A stretch of 64,000 nt of DNA from Klebsiella sp. RHBSTW-00484 (GCF_013705725.1 NZ_CP055481.1:2108001-2172000), one strand, 5' to 3'. Positions 1-10,281 are shown, counted from the stretch's first letter. Notes: generated by a model not told the origin, from the sequence alone. Translations and numbers: made by a program.

Positions 1-2192
<2,192 letters not shown>

Positions 2193-2206
2193 TAGCCTGG
2201 GGGTGC

Positions 2207-2239
2207 GTAGGTCAGGTAAGGCGTTAGCCGCCACCTGAC
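2207..2239 (+). repeat. REP-like hairpin
   Basis: GTCAGGT and ACCTGAC arms (2211-2217 and 2233-2239) enclose AAGGCG...CGCC, in the layout of the GTAGCCCGG REP elements elsewhere in the window but with a diverged head. It lies between the phospho-beta-glucosidase stop and its terminator. Confidence 0.6.
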
Positions 2240-2274
2240 AAAAATGCGTGCACGATAGCTTACATTATCTTCAT

Positions 2275-2305
2275 GGCCCGGATAACCTCCGGGCCATTTT
2301 GCTTA
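2275..2305 (+). terminator. Rho-independent terminator of the beta-glucoside operon
   Basis: GGCCCGG (2275-2281) and CCGGGCC (2289-2295) form a perfect 7-bp GC stem with a 7-base loop, followed by ATTTTGCTT. It separates the operon from the convergent methyltransferase gene. Confidence 0.8.
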
Positions 2306-3040
2306 TTATCCCGGTTTGCGCGCGCGCAACAGAAAAATCATCGGTCGCTCTTTTTCTTCATCCAGCGCGGGCTGGGCGGCAATTTGCTCCGCCGTTGGCC
2401 CCCATTCATCCAGATGCTCAATAACAAAACCGGCGGCGACCAGCAGGTTTATCCAACTGGAAAGCTTGCGGTGCTGCTTTTTGACGCCATCGGCAAACCA
2501 GTTGCTGATACGCTCGCCTTCCTGCTGATAGTGGCTCACCGGCCAGCTCTTCTGTCCGTTCTCATCTTCCTGCCAGCCCTGATGCGGCGGGGCGGTGTAA
2601 ATAGGATGTTCGGCGGAAAACAGCAGCGTACCGCCGGGGGTCAATGCCTGGTAAACGGTGGTGAACAGCGGCGCGACGTCGGGCAGATAGTGTAGCGCCA
2701 GCGAGCTATAAACCAGCTCGCAGCTATTGGCGGGCAGGGTGAGGGTCTGTAGATCTTCGCAGCGATAGCGAATCCCTTCACCATCGGTCGTCTCGCGGGC
2801 GCGATCGAGCATCCGGCTGGAGATATCCAGTCCTTCTACCTGTGTTGCACCCTGCTCACGGGCCCAGCGGCAAAACCAGCCGTAGCCGCAGCCGAGGTCA
2901 ACAACGCGTAATCCCGATAATGGCGGAAGCATTTGCTGAATGGTTGGCCACTCAGGTGCGCCTTCCAGCCCTTTTACCGAGCGATCGAGGGTGGCGTATC
3001 CGGCAAAAAAAGCGGGATCGTCATAGATGTTCTGACTCAT
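2306..3040 (-). CDS. Class I SAM-dependent methyltransferase
   Basis: A 244-residue soluble methyltransferase with the Rossmann motif I VVDLGCGYGWFCRWA near residue 50, then LDISSRML (acidic end of beta-2) and a methyltransferase-11-type core. The substrate is unknown. I place the start at the ATG at 3040, before MSQNIYDDPAFF, because TGGAGTG lies just upstream. An in-frame upstream ATG at 3073 would add 11 residues encoded inside a MITE-like repeat and is unlikely. The gene is convergent with the bgl operon and divergent from mdtQ, so it is probably monocistronic. Confidence 0.85.
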   Translation of the reverse strand: MSQNIYDDPAFFAGYATLDRSVKGLEGAPEWPTIQQMLPPLSGLRVVDLGCGYGWFCRWAREQGATQVEGLDISSRMLDRARETTDGEGIRYRCEDLQTLTLPANSCELVYSSLALHYLPDVAPLFTTVYQALTPGGTLLFSAEHPIYTAPPHQGWQEDENGQKSWPVSHYQQEGERISNWFADGVKKQHRKLSSWINLLVAAGFVIEHLDEWGPTAEQIAAQPALDEEKERPMIFLLRARKPG

Positions 3041-3055
3041 TTTCACTCCATGAAT

Positions 3056-3255
3056 ATACCCGTCATACTTCAAGTTGTATGTGCGTTGTCTTTGTTACTC
3101 GGCTCATCCATGAGCCTCGCCCTTACGGGCCGCCGGGATACGGCGTTCAAATCTGTTCCAGACAGATTTGTCGCTCACCCCAGTTGCGTACTGAAGTACG
3201 CTCCCGGGAATTCACTGCGTCGCCGCCTTCATACAACTCGAATTATTTAGGGTAT
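3056..3255. mobile_element. MITE-like palindromic repeat, long form (ATACCC...GGGTAT)
   Basis: This 200-bp element begins ATACCCGTCATACTTCAAG and ends CAACTCGAATTATTTAGGGTAT (last part). Its termini are inverted (ATACCC/GGGTAT, CAAGTTG/CAACTCG). A 125-bp member with nearly the same ends is at 51601-51725. It has no coding capacity for a transposase. It fills most of the 319-bp space between the methyltransferase and mdtQ and abuts the methyltransferase ribosome site. The extra 75 bp relative to the second copy is internal. I assign it as a non-autonomous element by structure; I do not know its family name with certainty. Confidence 0.8.
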
Positions 3256-3359
3256 AGTTTATTTTTAGCCTGCTAATAGTTTCGGCACACGCTTTACTAA
3301 ACGGTACTTATGCAATTAGCTTATTATATCCAACCTTATTTAGTCATCAGACCGATTTC

Positions 3360-4799
3360 ATGAACCTGAACTTGAGCAAACGCGTCCTGGCCAGCCTGCC
3401 ATTGGCTATCGCGCTGGCTGGCTGTGCGCCATCGCACGATATTAGCAACCCGGTGCAGCAGCAAACCCCGGTATCCCACGTCTCAATGGAACTGCCCGCA
3501 GCCGTAAAAAACGGCTGGCCGCAGAGCAACTGGTGGCAGGATTACCACGACCCGCAGCTCAATAGCCTGATTCAGCGCGCGTTAGCCAACGCACCGGATA
3601 TGCAGATTGCTGAACAGCGAATCAGGCTGGCGGAAGCGCAGGCGCGGATGTCGCAGTCTAACCTGGGGCCGAGTCTGGATTTTTCCGCCGATGTTGAACG
3701 GCAAAAAATGTCCTCCGAAGGCCTGATGGGGCCGTTTGCTACCGATACTGATGGCAACACCGGGCCGTGGTATACCAACGGAACCTTTGGCCTGACGGCG
3801 GGTTGGGATCTGGATCTATGGGGTAAAAATCGCGCCCTGCTGAAGGCGCGTATTGGTGAAGTTAAAGCGCAGGTTGCTGAAGAGGCGCAGACTCGCGAAC
3901 TGCTGGCCAGCAGCGTCGCCCGCCTTTACTGGCAGTGGCAGACTGAAGCCGCCATCAAAAATGTACTGATTCAGGTGAAGAGTGAGCAGAATAATATCGT
4001 GACCGTGGATACGGCGCTGTATCAGCGTGGGATCACCAACTCGGCCGAAGGGGCGGAGAGCGATATTAACGTCAGCAAAACCGATCAGCAGCTCGCCGAT
4101 GTTGCGGGCAACATGAAAGAGATTGAGGCCCGGCTGATGGCGCTGACCAACAACCAGAGTCAGGCGCTAAACCTGCATCCGACCGAACTGCCTGCTGTTA
4201 GCGCGCAGATGCCAACGGAGCTAGGCTACGAGCTGCTGGCGCGGCGTCCGGATTTACAGGTTGCGCACTGGTATATCGAAGCTTCTCTGAGCGAAATCGA
4301 TGCCGCCAAAGCGGCGTTTTATCCGGATATCAACCTGATGGCTTTCCTGCAACAGGATGCGCTGCACCTCAGCGATCTGTTCCGCCACTCCGCACAGCAG
4401 ATGGGCGTGACCGCCGGTCTGACGCTGCCTATTTTTGATAGCGGTCGCCTGAACGCGAATCTGGATATCGCCAGCGCGCAGAATAGCCTGTCGGTGGCGA
4501 AGTACAATAAAGCGGTAGTTGATGCGGTTAATCAGGTAGCGAAAACGGCCAGCCAGGTTGAGACGCTGATGGCAAAAAATCAGCAGCAACAGCAGGTAGA
4601 GAAAGATACTCAGCGGATAGTCGCTCTGGCGCAAGCGCGGATGAATGCCGGGATACTCTCCGGTTCACGCGTCAGCCTGGCGAAGCTGCCCGCATTGCAG
4701 GAGCGAGTCACCGCACTACGACTGCACGGTCAATGGCTTGATGCCAGTATCCAACTGACTTCCGCGCTGGGTGGCGGGTACCATCAGGCGGCGAAGTAA
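3360..4799 (+). CDS. mdtQ: Outer-membrane efflux lipoprotein MdtQ (NodT/TolC family)
   Basis: A 479-residue TolC-like outer membrane factor of RND-type efflux systems, with a lipoprotein signal ending in LAGC (Cys22). The features are typical of the NodT subgroup: NGWPQSNWWQDYHDPQL, WDLDLWGKNRA, ARRPDLQVAHWYIEASLSEIDAAKAAFYPDINL, and a closing LDASIQLTSALGGGY. The family forms trimeric outer-membrane exit ducts. It is full length here; in E. coli K-12 the corresponding gene is interrupted. No pump or membrane-fusion gene lies beside it, so it must pair with proteins encoded elsewhere. No strong ribosome site precedes the ATG. It marks the left edge of the backbone next to the AT-rich cassette. 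Confidence 0.92.
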   Translation: MNLNLSKRVLASLPLAIALAGCAPSHDISNPVQQQTPVSHVSMELPAAVKNGWPQSNWWQDYHDPQLNSLIQRALANAPDMQIAEQRIRLAEAQARMSQSNLGPSLDFSADVERQKMSSEGLMGPFATDTDGNTGPWYTNGTFGLTAGWDLDLWGKNRALLKARIGEVKAQVAEEAQTRELLASSVARLYWQWQTEAAIKNVLIQVKSEQNNIVTVDTALYQRGITNSAEGAESDINVSKTDQQLADVAGNMKEIEARLMALTNNQSQALNLHPTELPAVSAQMPTELGYELLARRPDLQVAHWYIEASLSEIDAAKAAFYPDINLMAFLQQDALHLSDLFRHSAQQMGVTAGLTLPIFDSGRLNANLDIASAQNSLSVAKYNKAVVDAVNQVAKTASQVETLMAKNQQQQQVEKDTQRIVALAQARMNAGILSGSRVSLAKLPALQERVTALRLHGQWLDASIQLTSALGGGYHQAAK

Positions 4800-4958
4800 C
4801 TCTGTTTCCCCGGTGGCGTTGGTGGTTATCGGGGAGACGTATCTCTGCGGTCCAGGAGTCAACAAAGGCTCTGGGGCTAATCTGAGAATCTCGAAAGACG
4901 TAACCACGACGGAGTCACCAGGTAGGGATCATTTTGCATTCTTATCGGCACAGATTAT

Positions 4959-5513
4959 CTATTTTTTCTTGTAGAACCAGTAACTGATGCAGGTGGAATC
5001 CCCAATATTTTTAAAGGTATGCAAGGTATTTTTCTTAATATAGATGGTATCGCCAGCGTTAATAACAAACTCTTGATCTAACATTTCAATGCATAGACTC
5101 CCCTGAGTAATGATCGCTATTTCATCATAATCATGACCCCAGGAAGTGCGTTCATAGGTAATCCCTTTTTCCACGGTGATACAGATGGCTTCGATGTCAT
5201 TTTCCCCAGGACTGAGCATTTCGTATTTTACTTTTCCTTTCTCAGCAAAAAAGACGTCTCTTTCATCTGCCCGAACCACAGGGCTCACAGGGGTATCATG
5301 CACGGTTAGCACATCGGTGATGTTTACGTTTAAGGCAAAACATACCTTTTGCAACTGATAGATTGTCGGGCTGATCACGTTTCTCTCTAAGTTACTCAAA
5401 TAACCGCTAGATAAGCCGCTCTCAGCTGATAACTGTTGTAATGTCTTACTTTGTTGTTTTCTGATTTCTTTTATTCTTTGTCCGACATTACAATTCGAAA
5501 AATCTTCATTCAT
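4959..5513 (-). CDS. XRE-cupin transcriptional regulator
   Basis: A 184-residue regulator with an N-terminal XRE helix-turn-helix (residues about 11-65: GQRIKEIRKQQSKTLQQLSAESGLSSGYLSNLERN) and a C-terminal cupin (residues about 105-180: EIAIITQGSLCIEMLDQEFVINAGDTIYI, LHTFKNIGD). Proteins of this layout usually sense an amino acid or its derivative with the cupin and control a neighbouring catabolic operon. It is divergent from the transporter/serine-dehydratase pair at 6071-8736. The space between holds three related dyads (separate entries) that are likely operators. It is AT-rich like those genes and unlike the flanking backbone. The ATG overlaps the stop of a 65-codon ORF by four bases. 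Confidence 0.88.
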   Translation of the reverse strand: MNEDFSNCNVGQRIKEIRKQQSKTLQQLSAESGLSSGYLSNLERNVISPTIYQLQKVCFALNVNITDVLTVHDTPVSPVVRADERDVFFAEKGKVKYEMLSPGENDIEAICITVEKGITYERTSWGHDYDEIAIITQGSLCIEMLDQEFVINAGDTIYIKKNTLHTFKNIGDSTCISYWFYKKK

Positions 5514-5707
5514 TGGCTCGTTACACCTTGCTGTAATTCACTGATCTGATAGAGGTTATCTCGAAAACTAACCGCGCCCAGGGAGTATAATACAAGCGAT
5601 ACGGTGTTGAATAAATCACATTTTGAATCAACACGTTTGTCAGTAAACCTGCCCTCAAATCTGGTGTAGGTTTTACGGGCCCCAGCGGAGATGATGATGG
5701 GATTCAT
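5510..5707 (-). CDS. Small unknown ORF coupled to the XRE regulator (doubtful)
   Basis: A 65-codon ORF that ends in an ATGA overlap with the start of the XRE-cupin gene, an arrangement often used for translational coupling. The product has no signal peptide, membrane segment or motif I recognise. It could be a leader peptide for the regulator, a decayed gene remnant or a chance ORF. The start region does not show a convincing ribosome site, so confidence is low. Confidence 0.25.
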   Translation of the reverse strand: MNPIIISAGARKTYTRFEGRFTDKRVDSKCDLFNTVSLVLYSLGAVSFRDNLYQISELQQGVTSQ

Positions 5708-5908
5708 AGAGTGTCACTCATGGGCGATCTCATCGCTTACGCTCACTTCTAACAATGTACAAAACACTCCTGTGATCTTCGAATGGATTGATTGAATGGG
5801 CTAATTTGTTATTGTTTTCAATATCTTAATTTTATATTTCAACCCGATGGAACTCTGATCTCTCTTCCTTCCTTAGTACTGATTCGTACTCTTAAAAATC
5901 AGATCGAA

Positions 5909-5922
5909 TTCACAATTGTGAA
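5909..5922. promoter_or_regulatory. Candidate operator 1 of the serine-dehydratase cassette
   Basis: TTCACAATTGTGAA, a perfect palindrome (perfect over 18 bases, 5907-5924). It is the first of three related dyads fitting TTCAYRATTRTGAA in the gap between the XRE-cupin gene and the transporter gene. Confidence 0.6.
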
Positions 5923-5928
5923 TTTAAA

Positions 5929-5942
5929 ATCATAATTATGGA
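5929..5942. promoter_or_regulatory. Candidate operator 2 of the serine-dehydratase cassette
   Basis: ATCATAATTATGGA, with a perfect CATAATTATG core. Its centre is 20 bp from that of the first dyad, about two helical turns, so both would lie on one face of the DNA. Confidence 0.5.
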
Positions 5943-5982
5943 AAAACAACGTGATGAGGGAGGATGTTCATGATAGCTTGTT

Positions 5983-5996
5983 TTCATGATTATGAA
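5983..5996. promoter_or_regulatory. Candidate operator 3 of the serine-dehydratase cassette
   Basis: TTCATGATTATGAA, a near-perfect dyad of the same consensus, 75 bases before the transporter start and 54 bp from the centre of dyad 2. It would be well placed to block or activate the transporter promoter. Confidence 0.55.
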
Positions 5997-6070
5997 AAAA
6001 TAATTATATTTTTTAATAATGGTGATGTTCATGGGGTTTAAGGATTTTCAAATCTGATCGAGGAGGATGT

Positions 6071-7168
6071 GTGAATAAACTATTTTTAAGCCAGGTCTAT
6101 ATTTTCGTTGCCTCTAGCCTGGGCTATCTAATCGGCGGCGGTTTTATGAGCGGCCAGGAAACCATTCAGTTTTTTGTCCCATTCGGCCATCACGCTGTTG
6201 GCGTCGGGATTGTGTTCAGTCTGGTGATTATTTTTGTCAATATAGGATTCATTTACGCAGGTAAATATGGCGGTTGTAGTAAAGGAACTGAGGTATTTAC
6301 ATTCTTCTGTGGGCCGATTATTGGTAAAGTGATCGAATGGTTTTCGCTGCTATTCTGTTTTACCATGTTTATTGCAGAGATCGCCGCCGGTGGCTCAATA
6401 TTATTTGAGCAATATGGTTTACCTCTAATCATCGGTGCAATTATTACTGCGGTTATCACCGCCGGGACTGTTACTATCGGTTTAAATTCTATCCTTAAAT
6501 CTCTGGGTATAATTATGCCGTTCTTAACTGCCTTTGTGGTTATTGTGAGTATCGCAACACTGGTTATGAACGGGAGCAACATTGATGTAAATGCGGTTCG
6601 TATCGAGGCGAATGAATTTGAACTATTAAAGGTCGCACCAAACTGGTTCCTTTCTGGTATATCTTTAGTTGGTTTAATGGTGCTGTTTCTGGCCGCATTC
6701 TCTGCAGATTTAGCCACGAAGTTTGATTTTAAACCATTGGTGATTGGTCAAAGTATTGGGTTGATTATCTATGCACTGCTTGATGTGGTTGCTTCTTACG
6801 CCATCACCTCTAATATTGAACAAGTAGCAAATAAACAAATTATCAATTTCTTCCTTGCGAAAGAAATTTGGGCCCCGCTTGGTATTGCATTTGGCGCATT
6901 AATATTTTTTGCTATCTATACCATTTCAACGCCATTGCTTCATATTATTGCGATTAAATTCTCTGAGGAAGGCACGAAGAAACATAAAGCTATCGTTTGG
7001 GGTGTTTCTCTCATTGCACTACTTGGTGCCATTGCAATGCCATTTGATGTCATTATCAATGCAGTTTATATCATGAGTGGATATGTTGGTTCGCTGATTG
7101 TTGTCCTGATGGTCGTAAAATTTATCCGTATCTATTTAGCAAAAAACCGTAATAATGAGGCTGTATGA
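6071..7168 (+). CDS. YkvI-type membrane transporter
   Basis: A 365-residue integral membrane protein with about ten hydrophobic segments, resembling the YkvI group of the amino acid/cation symporter superfamily. An early motif, YLIGGGFMSGQETIQFF, corresponds to the broken first helix of such carriers. The start is a GTG, four bases after an AGGAGG; the ATG inside that stretch (6067) is closed by a stop after three codons. The stop overlaps the serine-dehydratase start as ATGA, so the two are translated together. That coupling suggests it imports the dehydratase substrate, probably serine or a related amino acid; this is inference from context. Confidence 0.82.
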   Translation: MNKLFLSQVYIFVASSLGYLIGGGFMSGQETIQFFVPFGHHAVGVGIVFSLVIIFVNIGFIYAGKYGGCSKGTEVFTFFCGPIIGKVIEWFSLLFCFTMFIAEIAAGGSILFEQYGLPLIIGAIITAVITAGTVTIGLNSILKSLGIIMPFLTAFVVIVSIATLVMNGSNIDVNAVRIEANEFELLKVAPNWFLSGISLVGLMVLFLAAFSADLATKFDFKPLVIGQSIGLIIYALLDVVASYAITSNIEQVANKQIINFFLAKEIWAPLGIAFGALIFFAIYTISTPLLHIIAIKFSEEGTKKHKAIVWGVSLIALLGAIAMPFDVIINAVYIMSGYVGSLIVVLMVVKFIRIYLAKNRNNEAV

Positions 7169-8736
7169 TGGTTCATAGTATTTTCAATGATGTGTTGGGG
7201 CCGATTATGTGCGGCCCTTCCAGCTCACATTCAGCGGGTTGTGCAAGGATAGGTTTAGAATCTCGTTTATTGTTTGGACGAGAGATAAATAAAGCAAATA
7301 TTATTTTTGATGAAAGCGGTTCTTATCCTGAAACTTATATTGGGCAAGGTTCAAACTTCGGATTTACCGGCGGATTGCTTGGTTTTAAAACAGACAATGC
7401 GCAAGTCAAAGATGCGGTAGAAATTGCTAAAAGTATGGGCAAGAACATATGGTTCTCTAAGCAAAAACTCTCATCACGACATCCGAATGAGGCATTGATT
7501 AATGTCTATAATGAAAATGATGAAATCGAACTTTCCGTTTTAACATTTTCAACCGGCGGCGGGATGTTTGAGATTGTAGAGTTAAATGGTTTTCCTGTTT
7601 TTATCGATGGTACTCAGGAACAGATTTTTATTTGTTGTTCCCTGGCTAATGCCACCCATTTGGTTGACGTACTTAATAAATTAGATGTTTCAATAAAGAA
7701 ATCGATGAAAAATGACAGCGTGTTGTATGCGGTGTCGGGTTTCGATAGGGAAACAAAAGAAAAAATACTGGCGTTTGATAAGCAACCTGATGTGCTATGG
7801 GTGAAATATGCCCCTGCAATTATGCCGGTTGAAATGAAAAAAAAGCCGACGGTACTTTTTTCTAATGCTGAAGGGGCATTATCCTATGCGAAAGCAACAG
7901 GGAAATCGATGTGGGAGATTGCCCTGGACTATGAGGTTTCGATTGGTAAAACAACCGAAGAAGAGATATGGCAGCTGGCGGAACATACCTATGATGTGAT
8001 GAAACAGTCAACGATTGCGCCAGATCCGGCCTCAACGCCTGTGTATGGTTTTTTACCCTACAAAGCTCAGGAAATGAAACAGGCTATTAAAAGCACGAAT
8101 TCAATACCATCAGGGGTATTAAATGATACTGCTTTGGCTGCGATTTCAGTCATGGAAAATAGCTGTGCGCATAATATCGTCGTGGCCGCGCCAACGGCAG
8201 GGTCCAGTGGCGTCATTCCTGCTAGTATCATCATTATTGGTGAAAGCCTGAATTTACCAAGAGAAGATATCATCAAAGGGTTACTGGTCAGTGGCTTAAT
8301 TGGATCGTTTATTTCAAACAACGCTTCTTTTGGTGCCGAAGTTGCTGCTTGCCAGGCTGAGAATGGGTCAGCAAGCGCAATGGCGGCTGGCGGTATTGTT
8401 CAACTATTAGGCGGTAACATCGAACAAGCTTTTCAGGCTGCATCGATGGCGATGCAAAATATGCTCGGCCTTATTTGCGATCCGGTAGGAGGCTTGACTG
8501 AAATTCCTTGCATAAGTCGTAACGTCAGCTCGGTCAGTAATGCAGCACTATCTGCGAATATGGTGATGTGGGGATTTAACCCAATAATTCCACTGGATGA
8601 AACTATTCATTCAATGTATGACATCGGACAGAAAATGCCAGCAACACTGCGTTGCACCTGTCAGGGGGGACTATGCATCACCAAAACGGGGCAACGCATT
8701 ACGCAAGATTTATTGATAAAACGTGAAAAGTTATAA
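7165..8736 (+). CDS. Fused iron-sulfur L-serine dehydratase (beta-alpha)
   Basis: A 523-residue enzyme with a serine-dehydratase beta domain first (FNDVLGPIMCGPSSSHSAGCAR, residues about 5-27) and an alpha domain in the second half. Alpha-domain cysteines Cys396, Cys438 and Cys449 are spaced 42 and 11 apart, as are the iron-sulfur ligands of known [4Fe-4S] L-serine dehydratases, so cluster binding is expected. The reaction would convert L-serine to pyruvate and ammonia. It is about 70 residues longer than SdaA/SdaB, with extra sequence between the domains (about residues 130-230). It is very AT-rich for this chromosome and coupled to a transporter gene. A related substrate is possible. Confidence 0.85.
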   Translation: MMVHSIFNDVLGPIMCGPSSSHSAGCARIGLESRLLFGREINKANIIFDESGSYPETYIGQGSNFGFTGGLLGFKTDNAQVKDAVEIAKSMGKNIWFSKQKLSSRHPNEALINVYNENDEIELSVLTFSTGGGMFEIVELNGFPVFIDGTQEQIFICCSLANATHLVDVLNKLDVSIKKSMKNDSVLYAVSGFDRETKEKILAFDKQPDVLWVKYAPAIMPVEMKKKPTVLFSNAEGALSYAKATGKSMWEIALDYEVSIGKTTEEEIWQLAEHTYDVMKQSTIAPDPASTPVYGFLPYKAQEMKQAIKSTNSIPSGVLNDTALAAISVMENSCAHNIVVAAPTAGSSGVIPASIIIIGESLNLPREDIIKGLLVSGLIGSFISNNASFGAEVAACQAENGSASAMAAGGIVQLLGGNIEQAFQAASMAMQNMLGLICDPVGGLTEIPCISRNVSSVSNAALSANMVMWGFNPIIPLDETIHSMYDIGQKMPATLRCTCQGGLCITKTGQRITQDLLIKREKL

Positions 8737-8765
8737 CACTGACTTTCTACATTAATAGACTGACC

Positions 8766-8804
8766 CAAAATCAACTCCTGAAAGTGTATCAGGGGTTGAT
8801 TTTG
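8766..8804. terminator. Bidirectional stem-loop between the dehydratase gene and yohD
   Basis: CAAAATCAAC (8766-8775) pairs with GTTGATTTTG (8795-8804), extended by CCTGA/TCAGG with one mismatch. It is a long stem with a 7-base loop between two convergent genes. It lacks a long U tract beyond the stem but ends in TTTTG. Confidence 0.65.
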
Positions 8805-8821
8805 AGACTTTAGGTTGGTCT

Positions 8822-9391
8822 TCACTCTTTCCTTTTCGCCTCGCGGCGCTTGAGCCACCAGTGCGCCGCAACCACCAGAACGACCACCAGAACCAGCCAG
8901 ATAAAGTGTTTCAGATGCGCATCCAGATGATGCAACCACGGGCCAATCGCTTCACCGCCGAGATATCCGAGGGTGGTAAAAATTAACGCCCAGATAATCG
9001 CGCCGAGAATATTCAGCGGCAGAAACAGCTTTGGCGGCAGACGGCTGGCGCCAATCAGTAGCGGCCCGATGACCCGAAAGCCGTACATAAAACGGGTGCC
9101 AATCACAAACAGATAAGGGCGTCGTTGGATCATGCGCTGTGCTTTCTGAATCCGCTTTTTCTGGCTCGAAAATCGCCGCAGAATGCGCCCGCCAAAGCGT
9201 CTGCCAAGTAAGTAAAGCAGTTGGTCGCCGATCATTCCTCCGAGGGCGACCGAAATAACCACCAGCCAGAACTTCAATAATCCCTGATGTGCCGCCACGC
9301 CGCCGAGCAGAGTGATGGTTTCGCCTTCCGCCATGCTGCCAATGACCAGCGCCGCGTAGCCGTACTGGGAAATCAGGTTATTGATATCCAT
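8822..9391 (-). CDS. yohD: DedA-family inner-membrane protein YohD
   Basis: A 189-residue DedA protein with several membrane segments. The DedA core is visible: ALGGMIGDQLLYLLGRRFGG, then IGTRFMYGFRVIGPLLIGASRLPPKLFLPLNILGA, and a basic C-terminus. DedA proteins are linked to lipid-carrier (undecaprenyl phosphate or phosphatidylethanolamine) transport and envelope homeostasis; the role of YohD itself is not established. An AAGGAG site lies about a dozen bases before the ATG. It is divergent from yohC, with a MITE-like repeat between them. Confidence 0.92.
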   Translation of the reverse strand: MDINNLISQYGYAALVIGSMAEGETITLLGGVAAHQGLLKFWLVVISVALGGMIGDQLLYLLGRRFGGRILRRFSSQKKRIQKAQRMIQRRPYLFVIGTRFMYGFRVIGPLLIGASRLPPKLFLPLNILGAIIWALIFTTLGYLGGEAIGPWLHHLDAHLKHFIWLVLVVVLVVAAHWWLKRREAKRKE

Positions 9392-9422
9392 ATAAAGATA
9401 AACTCCTTAACACGTCAGTCCC

Positions 9423-9573
9423 TTAGAGCCTATCTCATTAGGGCTATTTTGCTTGCCATTTTGAACCTGGGCAGTGCTCAGAATCCTCACGTACTACGTG
9501 TACGCTCCGGTTCTTCCGCGCTGGCCGTGTTCAAACTGTCTGTGCCAATAACGCCTACTGGGATAGGCTCTTA
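9423..9573. mobile_element. MITE-like repeat with GAGCCTATC termini
   Basis: The left end TTAGAGCCTATCTCATTAGG and the right end CCTACTGGGATAGGCTCTTA are inverted repeats of each other with a few mismatches over about 20 bases. The 151-bp element has an internal palindromic stretch (ACGTACTACGTGTACGCT) and no real ORF. It fills half of the yohD-yohC divergent promoter region, whose two genes lie in the same relative order as in E. coli. Confidence 0.75.
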
Positions 9574-9693
9574 ATCATACACCCTGATGATAAAAGTGCG
9601 GGGAAGAGCATTTTTATCGTTGTACACAAAATAATCTACAAGGTGAATTATACTTGGATCAGTGCTGTACCACGCCGTGACAAGGGGGACGCT

Positions 9694-10281
9694 ATGAACC
9701 ATGTCTGGGGACTCTTCTCTCATCCTAATCAAGAGATGAGCGTTATCAAAAGCGAAAACGAGACCATTTCGCATCACTATACGCACCACGTGCTGGTCAT
9801 GGCGGCGGTTCCGGTTATCTGCGCCTTTATCGGCACGACGCAGCTGGGCTGGAACTTCGGCGATGGCACAGTGGTAAAACTGTCACTGATGACCGGGCTG
9901 GCGCTGGCGGTGCTGTTTTATGCCGTTATGCTCGCCGGGGTGGCGGTGATGGGGCGGGTTATCTGGTGGATGGCAAGAAGCTATCCGCAGCGACCTTCGC
10001 TGAAACGCTGTATGGTGTTTGCCGGTTATGTCGCCACGCCGATCTTCCTGAGCGGGATTGTGGCGCTCTATCCGCTGGTATGGCTGTGCGCGCTCGTGGG
10101 GACCGTCGCGCTGCTGTATACCGGTTATCTGCTGTACCTCGGCATTCCAACCTTCTTGAGTATCAATAAAGAAGAGGGGCTGAGCTTCGCCAGCTCCACT
10201 CTGGCGATTGGGGTGCTGGTGCTGGAAGTGCTGCTCGCCATCACCGTGATTCTCTGGGGTTACGGATATCGACTCTTCTGA
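9694..10281 (+). CDS. yohC: Yip1-family inner-membrane protein YohC
   Basis: A 195-residue membrane protein with about five hydrophobic segments, clearly YohC by its conserved N-terminus (VWGLFSHP) and core (HHYTHHVLVMAAVPVICAF, GYVATPIFLSGIVALYPLVW). The biochemical role is unknown. I start at the ATG at 9694, which follows AAGGGGGAC and gives the family length. An upstream in-frame ATG at 9643 would add 17 unsupported residues. Confidence 0.92.
   Translation: MNHVWGLFSHPNQEMSVIKSENETISHHYTHHVLVMAAVPVICAFIGTTQLGWNFGDGTVVKLSLMTGLALAVLFYAVMLAGVAVMGRVIWWMARSYPQRPSLKRCMVFAGYVATPIFLSGIVALYPLVWLCALVGTVALLYTGYLLYLGIPTFLSINKEEGLSFASSTLAIGVLVLEVLLAITVILWGYGYRLF

Noticed and set aside
2273..2695. 140-codon ORF on the + strand
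   Set aside because: It is the reverse shadow of the methyltransferase gene and starts inside a terminator hairpin.
4800..4958. Possible terminator or attachment site after mdtQ
   Set aside because: Only a weak CCCCG/CGGGG pairing is visible, with no T tract and no direct repeat matching the far end of the AT-rich cassette that I could find.
5605..5617. TGTTGAATAAATC, resembling the end of an IS903-type insertion sequence
   Set aside because: The resemblance stops after this short stretch, no inverted partner or transposase is present, and flanking bases do not continue the IS end.
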